Shown here: piece after piece, positions 11,615-23,200 of the stretch | Layout of the letters: every line of letters begins with the position of its first letter | Position numbering within the stretch: position 1 is the first letter of the stretch | Assembly: GCA_035236585.1 (NCBI GenBank) | Contig: CP141127.1 | Location: 69,049,495-69,113,494 of the forward strand | Reading direction: 5' to 3' | Length of the DNA stretch: 64,000 nucleotides | Origin: Warburgia ugandensis | Taxonomy: Eukaryota > Streptophyta > Magnoliopsida > Canellales > Canellaceae | Program-made: the position numbers and the translations under genes | Notes under the pieces: generated by a model | Told to the model about the DNA's origin: nothing | The model's database searches: none | Seen by the model: the letters and a program-made list of their open reading frames with translations, nothing else

Positions 11615-13668
11615 TGATATTTTCCGCAAGTGCATGGGCTATTGTAGTATAGCTATGCAAATACGGGTCGATCCCACAGGGACTCTCTTTAGAATTTTAG
11701 AGTTTTTAATAAAATTTAATTATTTAAAATTCAATTTAATTTATGAAAATTAACAAAAAAATTCATACTTCATATTTAGTTTAATAGTGAAATTTCAGAA
11801 GCCTAATTCCAAAGAAAATTCAGAAAAAGGAACAATAAAATCCTAATTAAAACTAAAACTAAAAGAAATTAAGAAAAATCTAATTTACTAGCTAACTACT
11901 GTTCAATTTCCTCACTTCTAGCATGAAAAACCTTGATCCAACTTCATCAATATCTTCAAAACGCCCTAAATTAGTAATCTGGTGAATGAATGACTCAGAT
12001 TCGTCAAATTTATAGAGATCTAATCAAATTAATGAAGTTCATGATTAATTGCTTAGATCTATTTTCATAATCCAAAATAAAGATCAGGAACTGTAATTCA
12101 ACTAGAATCTATCCTAAGAACATGCCCTAAAATTTGATTGAAATTCAGAATTAAATTAAACACGAAATCGAAGATTTTCATGATTAAATCAGAACCGTTA
12201 AATGAGTGAAACTGTAATGAAAGCACACAAAACGTGGATAGCTCAGAACAGAATAACATAAACCCCTTATAAGCATAGTTTTAGGATAGGAAATGTAATT
12301 TGAAATAATATTGCAAGGACCAAATTGGAATTTTGCTTCAAACTTCCCAAACAGTTCCCGTATGCAGAGTTCTTCTTCTTCGGAGAAGATGGCTACGCCG
12401 GAGACTGTGAATCATCTGGATAGAGCCAGTCATAGTGGGTCTTCTGGCGTCGCACTTCTGGTGTCGTTCGGAGTGGGCTCGTGTAGTGAAAAAAAACAAT
12501 GGGGAGCAGAGGTGGAAGAAAAAAAACAACGCCTGGGTGGTGTGGTGGGTCTGGGATGCCAGACCTGGATTCTGGGTAGAATACGTAGACTGGTAGAGGC
12601 AAATAGTGTGAGAGGTGGATACGAGACCGGAGAGAGGAGAAGCTTGACCGGTCTGTTCCTGTAGATGTGCCGTCTCGTGCAATGGATACTACTGGGCGAT
12701 GAAGCTGGTGGTTGGCCTATCTACTCCAGTTGGGTCTATCTACTTCAAGCAAACAACGATGCAGAGAAGATAAAAGAGGTCTAGGCGTTGCATTCTGGAG
12801 AACAAGGTCACAAGAGAGAAAAAAAACTAACTAAGGTTCACTAGAAGTGAATGAGAGGAGAAGATAGTGGTGCGATGCGGTGGAGGAAACGAGGAAAAAA
12901 ATAGTAAAAAGAACTTGGAAACTTATGAAGAATGATGAACAACGGGAAACAAAGGCAAAATAATAGCAACACAATGAAGGGGAAAAAAAAAAAAAACTGA
13001 ATAGAAGGGGTTGGTCCCCCCCCTACAGTCCAACCCAAGGGGCTGAAATAGAAGAGAGAAGATAATGGAGAATCGGAAGGTGGGAATGAGAAGAGAGAGA
13101 GTTATGCCTTTTATAAGAGGAAGGTAGTGAGAAGAAGAAGTAGGACGTGAGTGAATAGGAAAGGAAAGAAAGAATAAGAGAAGAATAAGGAGGGAAAGAG
13201 GAAAGAGGAAAGAGAGAAGAGAGAAGATGAGGAAAGAGTGGGGGAGAGAGAGTTTTGCTTGCCTCCTTTTGAAAATTTATTCACAATTTAAAGTTGCCTT
13301 TCCTTTTCTTCCATGATTTCAAATTAAGCTCCCTTGTCTTCTAGGAAACTATCCCAACCATCTCCATGGTTGATCTAGTCCATCCAATCTTCTTTAAGAT
13401 AATATGCACTGTTAACTTTTAATCGTACCCATCCATGCGTCTTTTGGTTGATCTGCAAAAGAAAAGACTAAATTAGAATCATCTGAACTGTACATTAATC
13501 ATCTAATGAGCTCTAATGATCATCTAACCTTTGATTTTGAGTGATTAAGATTTGGACGGTCAATTTGAGCTAACTTTTAAATCAAGCTAAATTTTGCAAT
13601 TTGGACGGTTAGATGATCTAATTGAATGCTAAACTATGGATCTTTTAGCCAAAATTAAATACTTATCA
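11615..13668 (-). repeat. 3' LTR of the Athila-like element
   Basis: This 2,054-bp repeat matches 18221-20286 along its length. On the minus strand it starts TGATAAGTATTTAATTTTGG at 13668 and ends GGAAAATATCA. A minus-strand TATA box lies at 13109-13115. Open frames on both strands near 12311-12682 recur in the other LTR simply because the LTRs are copies. Confidence 0.85.
13109..13115 (-). promoter_or_regulatory. TATA box in the 3' LTR (minus strand)
   Basis: On the minus strand the sequence CTTATAAAAGGC occurs in a pyrimidine-rich context, about 555 bases into the LTR. The same box is at 19718-19724 in the 5' LTR, where it would drive the element. Confidence 0.55.
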
Positions 13669-13680
13669 CACCCCCAACCA
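13669..13680 (-). other. Polypurine tract of the Athila-like element
   Basis: Read on the minus strand, TGGTTGGGGGTG directly precedes the LTR start TGATAAG. Its position and composition fit the plus-strand primer. Confidence 0.7.
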
Positions 13681-15398
13681 GCATTTTGCTAGTCTCGAGC
13701 AAAACATGCAGACAACTATTTTACACAAAACTAGTACAAGGTGCCACTTTCGTAAGTACTCACGATTGCATTTAGCATATGCAACAAGCCCTTGAACCTC
13801 TAGGTTACCCCTAGTGGACGAGTTAGGCCTCGTGAGGGCTTGAGTGAATATATCCACAAAATTCAATAAAGTCAAGTTCCCTATTTTATCTCAGAGAATC
13901 CTCATTCATTAGCAAATTTGACTAGTTTTTCACAACTTAATGAAGAGGATTTGAGAATTTTACACACCATATACATAGTAAAGACATTTTATTTGAGCTA
14001 TTCCCTGGACTGCATATGTGTGTGTACAGCCACATAAATCTTGACTTCTAATTGGATATGCTTACATTCCATTGGAAATATGCTTTGACCTCAAATCCTC
14101 ACAGGTATACACTCAAAAATAAAACTCTCAGATAAGGGGTTAAACATATTTCTCTCATTATGTGACCGAATTCAACAAGCTGATAGTTCACATAATTCTT
14201 TTAAACGCTCATGAGATAAAGGAAAGTGATCCATAAGAGTGGATGTTAACACCAAGAATATTAAGGGCCTTTTATGTTAATTCTTTCTTTTTATCTCCTC
14301 TTTAAGGCTATGTCCCCATAAGATCAATAGGTCTTTACTTAGGACAAAATGTAGACTTAGGACAGGTTTAGAAAAGAAAGGTATAAAGAATTCAAAGGTT
14401 CAAAATTGAGTAGATGTCTTCAATGAATATCTTCTAGGACAACTTTTCTTTTGGGTTTGTTCATGAAGTGAATTTCTTTTTTCAAACTTTGGTCTTTCTT
14501 TTTCTTTTCTTCTTCTTCTTTTTTTTTTTCTTCTTCTTTGGAAGAAAGATAGTTGATTTTTTCTCACTTCTTTGACTTTTTGTCCTATTTTTGAACTTTT
14601 TTCTACTCTACTTATTTTGAAGATGGGTAGTGGTTATTTATTTTGGGTTATTGTGGGTTAAGGTGAATGGGGTTAAGAAAGAAAAGGCTTAGTAATAGGC
14701 TCAAAAGGCTAACTAGTGGTATACTATATTGGGTAGGCTTTATGTCTCTGGGCTAAGCAAGGATGGCCTATATCATTTCCTAGGTTTCTTAAAACCTATT
14801 GATTCAATAAATTTCTAGAATTAAAGTTATTACTCCTCTTTATTCTTGATGTTTAACCAAAACAAGGATAACAGGATCACACTAATGTATGTACGCTGAA
14901 GAATTTATGGAATTACTTATAACCCTCTCAAAGAAGATAGTCTCAAACTCTCACTAGGTTATAAGTCTCCACTTATTTTCCTCAAGGTCTCTAAGTCATA
15001 CCTCTATAATAGTCTTGATTATGTGCTGTGTGTACTTGGTTTCTGAGAATTAACTTTCATAAAATGCTTCAACATATGAATGACATGCAAACTACTCATA
15101 TGCATTCCCATTAAGAAGTGAAAATAGTATTTTTACTAAAATCTGAACATCCAATTCTCATCACAGTGAGGGAACTCTTCTTTAAAAACTTTTTGTTTTT
15201 TTTCAAAAAAAAAAATTTTTAACTTAAGAAAACTCAAAATCTCTAGTGCATCTACACCCCCCAACATGAATGAAACATTGTCCCTAATGTTTGAAAACAT
15301 AGGATTCTATAAGAAAGTGGAGTGATGTAAACTCTAAACTCTTGGGTTGCCTCCCAATAAGCGCTAAGTTTAACGTCTTCAGCCAGACATTACCTAAC
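13681..15398 (-). mobile_element. 3' untranslated interior of the Athila-like element
   Basis: No ORF is evident. It includes T-rich and TTC-rich stretches (about 14480-14590) and the inverted forms of the family motifs: CTTGGGTTGCCTCCC at 15341-15355 and GTTTAACGTC near 15369-15378. These are the same markers as in the plus-strand relic at 2179-2317. Confidence 0.6.
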
Positions 15399-16960
15399 CT
15401 AACTTTCTAAAACTAGAGCTAACTGGGTTAGCTTTATTTGTCCTAATCCCAACCCTAAGATGATATGGCGAGAATTCTCACGCCACTTCAAAATTTTGCG
15501 GTAATCTATATATGGCCTCCACCTTGAAATTTTAGGCGGTGATATGAATGTAATACAGTAGATCACCGCAATTGTAAAAGTAGTGGGACCATAGCATTGA
15601 TCCCCCATCTTTAATATTTCACGGTAGTCAATATAATTACTCCACCTCGAAAATTGAGGTGAGGGTAACTTAATGACTGCATGAACTACCGTGCATTTCC
15701 TTGGACCATATGGTGACAACCAATCCTTGTCTTGACCAAATTGAGGGATAAGAATGACCATTCTATTCAATTTATCATCTTCCTCCATGTCCCTATCATT
15801 GTTATGAACTAGGGTAATAACCTGACTCTGCCCTTCTCTAATAGATTGTTCTTGTATTACTAGAGGCAAGGACAAGGTTTGACTTAAACCCTGGTTATCT
15901 TCGAATGTGTACCCTACAATAGGTTGATACGTATCAACTAACTCTGCTACCTCCTATTTGATAAGCACAGGTATGGTATCAATTGGGCCTATATTATCAT
16001 CTAATGTATGTTCAAATAAGGCTGCTAGGTCCTAATCAGGTACATATTCTACATTAAAAGGCGCAATTTGAATTTCATGCTTTGGATGATCTACTCTAGC
16101 TTGCCATCTAGAAGTGTCCATTAGAGGCACAGTATCCAACAACTCAGGCCTCTCCTTAATAGATGTGTCTTCATCAAAGTCGTACAAATAGGTGGGACGC
16201 GCATCTAGAGGATTAGGGGTGAATTTTTCTAAAGTGTTATGCTCTTCATCAATGGAAGTCTCTTCATGATCAGAATCAGGACATGACTTAAGTATATCAA
16301 AGTTGGAGATTTCTAAGGATGGTTGTAGACTTTGTGACTCATAAGGATCATAAGAAATTTCCATCCTAGTGTCAAGAATACATTGCTCTTTATCCTCTCT
16401 AATTTTTTTTAGTAACTCCTTAAATTCCTCCCTCCCTCATTTTATTTCCTCATTGAACTCTTCCATCATTTGTTTTAATTTCTTATTCCTAATAGCCATG
16501 TATTCTTGTTCTCTTATTTCACACCTATGCTGCATATTTTCTTCTAATAATGGTTCTTCCCATAAAGAAAATGACTCATAGGGTTGGTATTGTTGTGGCA
16601 TTGGGGTACTGAAAAAGGACTGATCAGGTTGAACACATGATGGTTGACCCTGATATTCTGAATAATCATGGTAGTACTGACCAGGGTGAAAGCATTGTGG
16701 TTCTTCCTGATATTGGTATTCCTGAGACCATGGTTGTTCATGATGCCTAGCCCATCCATTAGAGTCTAGATAATTTGTCTCAGAATAAAAATTGCTAGGG
16801 TATGTGAATGCATGAGGTGCACCCACTGGCTCCTGATAGTATTCATTGTATGTGGAGCTTCATGGGGACCAGGAAGGGGTGGAATATGGATGCTTAGAAT
16901 AGGTATAGTCATTATGGCATTGAGGTTGTGGCGCACTTTACCTAAAAGCTATTAGCCTAA
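15399..16960 (-). pseudogene. Degenerate gag-position ORF of the Athila-like element (copy 2)
   Basis: Three open segments, 16826-16437, 16364-16032 and 15875-15399, all lie in one frame. The gaps between them contain only stop codons, so this was one ORF of at least 500 codons that has gained about four stops but no frameshift. The N-terminal part is rich in Tyr, Gln, Pro, Ser and Phe. A Glu/Lys-rich helix follows (NKKLKQMMEEFNEEIK, then KELLKKIREDKEQ). After that come an acidic linker (YDFDEDTSI) and a C-terminal part with IPQFGQ, LSPYGP and repeated SRW..YIDYR motifs. I do not recognise a named domain, zinc knuckle or protease. Its place after the primer site is that of gag. It could instead be a lineage-specific ORF. 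Confidence 0.6.
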
Positions 16961-18193
16961 GCAATTGACTTTCCATAAGATCTAACTAATCTATCTATGA
17001 AATCTATGCCCTTCTTGATAGGCGCCTTCTTTCTTTTCTTTTCTTTTTTTCTTTTCTCTTTTTAAGATGAAAACTAACCTACATGATGCAACCTAACTTC
17101 CTAGAATGATGAACAAACAAAGGATACAATATAATCCTTGAGGCTAATAAGCAACATATTGATTTTCTTGAAATTGGGTGGGGACAATGCTTTTAATTAG
17201 CCTAATCTAGCGCTCCTCCTCTCCTTTAGACTTGATTGTTGCTTACCAATTAGGTTCTTCGCAAGGTGGTTAATACAACCCTCGTGTAAGGAGGCTTTTG
17301 ACCTCACAAACTTCAACAGGAGGTGAGGGAAGAGCGAGGCTCTATTAGACAACCATCAATAACCATAGTGCTCAAAAGCCACTGGAGTGACAATAAATTG
17401 AGTCTTAGTAAGAGGGTCCTACGAGCATGTGATAGCCCTATAGATCTCTTCTGATTGATTTTAATTTGATTTGAAGGCTAGGGTAACACGCTTGAGGTGA
17501 GTATCCTGGGAGGGCCAATGAGTGGTGATGAAATCCATCCTTGATCTTATGGGGGTAGGGTGCCCTTACTAATTAATTCCACACTTTATGGCAGTTCGAT
17601 CAGCATATATATCACCTTAAAGCATTAACCATGTTGTAAGATGCAATGAAAAGCAATAAACTAATGCAAAAACCTAAAAATGCAACGATTATAAGAGAAT
17701 ACTTTCTATATGATTTATACTACCAAACAATGCAAATTTACTCTAAATGCAAACCCTAATCTAGGAATTAAATGAGTGAGGAGACTTATAGTAGGGCTTT
17801 TGATGAAGATCAAGTGTGGGTTACCTTATCCCACACTTGCCCTGTATTATACAACCTTTTAAAATGAAAATAGAAAATGCAATTTACAGGGATCCTCACT
17901 ACAAGCTTCACTCAAAAGAAAAAAATCCTAATCTAAGAAAGCATGGAAATTTCCATGTTGATGAAGATTTTCTTACCAATTTTCTCCACTTTCTTGTTTC
18001 CCTAAAAAAGAAAATTTAGAAATAAGTACCAAATTCAGGAAATTAGGTGGTTATGCACTAAAAAAAAATTGAAAAATGCACCTAAAATGCAATTCCTAAT
18101 ATTTTTTTATTTTTCTGGATTTTTTTGGATTTTTTTATTTTTGGGATTTTTTCTGGATTTTTTATTTAAATTTTATCAAAACTCTTTTGCAAG

Positions 18194-18211
18194 TCCCCGT
18201 CAACGATGCCA
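18194..18211 (-). other. Primer-binding site of Athila/Tat type (tRNA-Asp-like)
   Basis: On the minus strand, TGGCATCGTTGACGGGGA lies nine bases after the LTR end at 18221. It differs by a few transitions from the canonical Athila/Tat primer site TGGCGCCGTTGCCGGGGA. This fixes element orientation and identifies 18221-20286 as the 5' LTR. Confidence 0.8.
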
Positions 18212-18220
18212 AAAACTTGT

Positions 18221-20286
18221 TGATATTTTCCACAAGTGTACGGGCTATTGTAGTATAGTTATGCAAATACGGGTCGATCCCACAAGGACTTGCTTTAGAA
18301 TTTTGGAGTTTTTAATAAAATTTAATTATTTAAAATTCAATTTAATTGATGAAAATTAACAAAAAATTCAGACTTCGTATTTAGTTTAACAATGAAATTT
18401 CAGAAGTCTAATTCCAAAGAAAATTCAAAAAAGGAACAATAAAATCCTAATTAAAACTAAAACTAAAAGAAATTAAGAAAAATCTAATTTGCTAGCTAAC
18501 TACTGTTCAATTTCCTCACTTCTGGCATGAAGAACCTTGATCCAACTTCATCAATATCTTCAAAACGTCCTAAATTAGTGATCTGGCAAATGAATGACTC
18601 AGATTCATCAAATTTATAGAGATCTAATCAAATTAATGAAGTTCATGATTAACTGCTTAGATCTATTTTCATAATCCAAAATAAAGATCATGAATAGTAA
18701 TTCAACTAGAATCTATCCTAAGAACATGCCCTAAAATTTGATTGAAATTCATAATTAAATTAAACATGAAATCGAAGATTTTCATGATTAAATCAGAACC
18801 GTTAAATGAGTGAAACTGTAATGAAAGCACACAAAACGTGGATAGCTCAGAACAGAATAACATAAACCCCTTATAAGCATAGTTTTAGGATAGGAAATGT
18901 AATTTGAAATAATATTGCAAGGACCAAATTGGAATTTTGCTTCAAACTTCCCAAACAGTTCCCGTATGCAGAGTTCTTCTTCTTCGGAGAAGATGGCTAC
19001 GCCGGAGACTGTGAATCGTCTGGATAGAGCCGGTCGTAGTGGGTCTTCTAGGGTCGCACTTCTGGTGTTGTTCGGAGTGGGCTCGTGTAGTGAAAAAAAA
19101 ACGATGGGGAGCAAAGGTGGAAGAAAAAAAAAACAACGCCTGGGTGGTGTGGTGGGTCTGCGATGCCAGACCTGGATTCTGGGTAGAATACGTAGACTGG
19201 TAGAGGCAAACAGTGTGAGAGGTGGATACGAGACCGGATAGAGGAGAATCTTGACTGGTCTGTTCCTGTAGATGTGCCGTCTCGTGCAATGGATACTGCT
19301 GGACGATGAAGCTGGTGGTTGGCCTATCTACTCTAGTTGGGTCTATCTACTTTAAGCAAACAACGACGCAGAGAAGATAAAAGAGGTCTGGGCGTTGCAT
19401 TCTGGAGAACAAGGTCACAAGAGTGAAAAAAAACTAACTGGGGTTCACTAGAAGTGAATGAGAGGAGAAGATACTGGTGCGATGCAGTGGAGGAAACAGG
19501 GAAAAAATAGCAAAAAGAACTGGGAAACTTATGAAGAACAATGAACAACAGGAAACAAAGGCAAAACAATAGCAATACAATGAAGGGGAAAAGAAAAGAA
19601 AAACTGAATAGAAGGGGTTGGTCCCCCCCCCCTACGGTCCAACCCAAGGGGCTGAAATAGAAGAGAGAAGATAATGGAGAATCGTAAAGTGGGAATGAGA
19701 AGAGAGAGAGTTATGCCTTTTATAAGAGGAAGGTAGTGAGAAGAAGAAGTAGGACGTGAGTGAATAGGAAAGGAAAGAAAGAATAAGAAAAGAATAAGGA
19801 GAAAGGGAAAGGGAAAGGGAAAGAGGAAATAGAGAAGAGAGAAGATGAGGAAAGAGCGGGGGAGAGAGAGTTTTGCTTGCCTCCTTTTGGAAATTTATTC
19901 ACAATTTAAAGTTGCCTTTCCTTTATTTCCATGATTTCAAATTAAGCTCCCTTGACTTCTAGGAAACTATCCCAACCATCTCCATGGTTGATCTGGTCCA
20001 TCCAATCTTCTTTAAGATGATCTACACTGTTAACTTTTAATCGTACCCATCCATGCGTCTTTTGGTTGATCTGCAAAAGAAAAAACTAAATTAGAATCAT
20101 CTAAACCGTACATTAATCATCTAATGAGCTCTAATGATCATCTAACCTTTGATTTTGAATAATTAAGATTTGGACGGTCAATTTGAGCTAACTTTTAAAT
20201 CAAGCTAAATTTTACAATTTGAACAGTTACATGATCTAATTGAATGCTAAACTAGGGGTCTTTTAGCCAAAATTAAACACTTATCA
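18221..20286 (-). repeat. 5' LTR of the Athila-like element
   Basis: This 2,066-bp copy matches 11615-13668. Differences are mostly transitions plus small indels in poly-A and G-rich tracts. The minus-strand TATA box is at 19718-19724, followed by a CT-rich leader. Confidence 0.85.
19718..19724 (-). promoter_or_regulatory. TATA box in the 5' LTR (minus strand)
   Basis: This TTATAAAAGG box is shared with the other LTR and is the likely core promoter for the element's RNA. Confidence 0.55.
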
Positions 20287-23200
20287 AAATTGTTCACGAG
20301 GTCCCCTAGTATGTTGCAAAATTTCATATCCAGAAACCTCCCCAAACTCCCCCAAGTTCTTCTTCTTTCTTCTCTTATTCTTTTTCACTCAGGGAGCGTC
20401 CACAGACGCACCTGGCTCTCCAGGCTCAGTGGAGACGTCTTGAGCGTCTCGGGACGCGTCGTTCCCCTGGAAACCCTATTTCAATTAGTCATCGCATTGT
20501 AGCCGTTGAAACCCCATCTTAACAGTTGGAAGGAATCAAACACGGGATATTTATAAAAGCCCTTTGTGTGGAGGATGATCCACCTCCTAGATCGCCAGAA
20601 AACGGAAAACGGAATTCAACCCAGTAAGGGTTACCGTCTCTGACATCTTCAATGTATTCTGGACGATCGACCCAGTAAATGTGGATCTTGTACCATTGGG
20701 ATCTTCATCATGAGGTGAGGTACTAAAGCCCCATGGTAGCCCACCTTCTCCGGCAACGACAATGGAGTAATTCCGTTTGTATATTTTCTGGCAAATCTAG
20801 GGTTTTATCAGTATTATGCAGCGGGTTTTCTCCTTCTCCAGTAAACTCCCCCACTCAAGACTGGCACAAGTAGGTGTCCTGTCAACCCCTCTTTCATTTC
20901 TGGTAGATAGGCAAGGTTTTTCGACCGTGAAGAGATCTCCCCAGCCGTAGATCCGTCGGAGACGATGGATCCGGCTTGGGTGATGGAGATCTCATCACAG
21001 ACAGCTTAGATGAATCTTCTGAGCCGTTGGATGACTTCCTCGGGTCCCAAAACCCCAAGAGATGAAATCTGGGCTTTTGATGTTAACGGACAGAGGAGAT
21101 CTAGCCACAGGCAATCCGACGGTCCGGATCGGACCGTCTCGCCTGTCGCCAGTGACCTCTGGCCAGCTACCTGGGTTAGGCAATAACAGGCGGGGGATGG
21201 TGATCGTTCCGTACCTGTAACACAGATCTGATCTGGGCCGTCCATTCAATTAACTGAAACCTTTATTTCTTCAATTCAAAGCTCCAAATAGATCTGATTT
21301 TAGATCCAAAAGTTTCTACAGATTCCTTATCACTTGATCTAGATATTGAATGTATTATATACATGTTTCAAATTGTTATTTTTTATGTTATTTGGTAAAA
21401 TCAGTATCCATGATTTTAGATCATGGACCAGATGACTTTAAAATACAATTCTAAACCGATGGATGTCTTAATAGACCACCTAATTCCTTAGGATCATGTT
21501 CACAGTTAGATTTATGTTCTTATATATGAATGAATTGATCAACAACAGTAAAGATGGAATTCAACCCTTAAAACGGGCTGAAATCTTAAAATCTTAATTC
21601 GGATTGTAATTGTCCTCTAAATTTAGATAAAAAACCTTCCATGGATTTCTAATTATGTTATTTATCCACTGAACATCTTAGATCATGTTTTTAAGTAGTA
21701 TCTACATGATCTATTCAATCAAATCCGTGTCATTGATTATGGATCATGGCCCACATGGCCCCCAACATAAAATCGGAACCGTTGGATGTGTTTATAAGGT
21801 TTCAAAACCTTAAAAACCATGTTTATAATAGAATTTATATGTCTCTACATCAGTAAGGTGAAATTTAGCCCTTAAAAAGGGCTGAAATCTTAAAATTTCA
21901 ATTTCGATCTCAATTGACGTCCAAATTGAGATCGAAAAGTTGTGATTGATTCCTTATGATAACCAAAATGGACTGAATCTATAAAAGTTTAATTTTAATT
22001 AATTAAAATTTCTGTAATTAGTGGATAAGTAACTAACATCCTTGATCTACAAGATCTAGGATGATCAGACCACTAATACCTTGTTGGATGATGATTTTAT
22101 AACATAATAAATAATATCAATGGATTAAATGGTATTACTTAGGCAGATCTTAAGAGATTTAGCCCTAAGAATTACTAAAATCCCTAAAAATGAACAATAT
22201 CTCCTAGATCAAGATGATCCATGATGATTGGACAATATGGATGTATTTTGATGATGATCTTGAGATAAGATCATATGGATTTAATGAATGGATGATGTAG
22301 ATTTGGGCTAGATCAAGATCTATGCCCTTAAATGTTACAAAGTAACCTAAGATCTCCTTGATCGGGTAGATCAAGGAAGATCAAATCAATGGATGAGATA
22401 AATCCATGATTTAATAATTAAATTACATCAATATAAAATGTAGGATCTAAAATAAAATGAAGGATCAATATCTAAACCCTAAAGAGATGAAAAATAAATA
22501 TGGATCAATTAAGACCCTTGGATCATGATAGCATGTTAGATTGCTATTTGGATTATTGACCATTATTGTCTTATATTTCTTAGTTGATTTAATTATAGAA
22601 TTTTTTATTTAATTTTTTTATTTAAGTGTTTAGTTAATTGTTTATTTATGCTTTAAACTTATGCTTTAATGCTTAAGTAATTGTAATTTCATTGAAATTA
22701 AATGAAATTAGAAGGAAGAGACATTCACATGGAATGTATGACATGGACTTAATGATAGTAAGGACCATAATTAGTAGGACAATATAAGGAATATAAATTC
22801 CTTGGTCCAACTTAGGAGAATAATAAATCTCCATGAATGACATTTTAGTTCATGGATTTAATTAAAAACAATTAGAAAGAATACTTAGGATTAAATGCTC
22901 ATAGGAACCTTATGAAAGGTTGAGTTAGGGGCAAGCTAGTGAATGATGGACATAGTGGTTAAGGGGGTTATCTAATAGAGCCACGCACTCCCCCCACCTT
23001 CTGTTGACGTTTGTGAGGTTTAAACGCCTCCTTACATGAGGATTGAAGTAGCCACTTTGTGTTCAACCATTTAACTAGTAAGCCCTAGCCAATTTGACAT
23101 AAGAGAAGCAATCTAAACTTAGAATGAAATAAGCTACCCTCAACCATTAAAACATTAATTGGTTGAGTAATAATAATAAGAGCATAAAATGTAGTAAATT

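Larger units (their letters stand above)
11615..20286 (-). mobile_element. Athila/Tat-like LTR retrotransposon without pol (non-autonomous), minus strand
   Basis: This is an 8,672-bp element with two LTRs, 11615-13668 (3' LTR) and 18221-20286 (5' LTR). On the plus strand both read TGATATTTTCC...CTTATCA. The interior (13669-18220) holds an Asp-type primer site beside the 5' LTR, one degenerate gag-position ORF and a polypurine tract beside the 3' LTR. No RT, RNase H or integrase is present. The LTRs look roughly 93-96% identical by eye, so insertion is not recent. No convincing 5-bp target duplication is visible (TCTAT left, AAATT right), so the exact ends could be off by a few bases. It sits inside the 3' LTR of the plus-strand LARD-like element. 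Confidence 0.8.

Noticed and set aside
12311-12682. Open frames of 114-117 codons on both strands, recurring at 18915-19289
   Set aside because: They look conserved only because they lie in the two LTRs of one element. Frames on opposite strands overlap, there is no domain, and the LTR position fits a non-coding leader.
20995-21249. Overlapping 79- and 84-codon antisense ORFs
   Set aside because: GC-richer LTR leader sequence gives longer chance frames; no domain or splice context.
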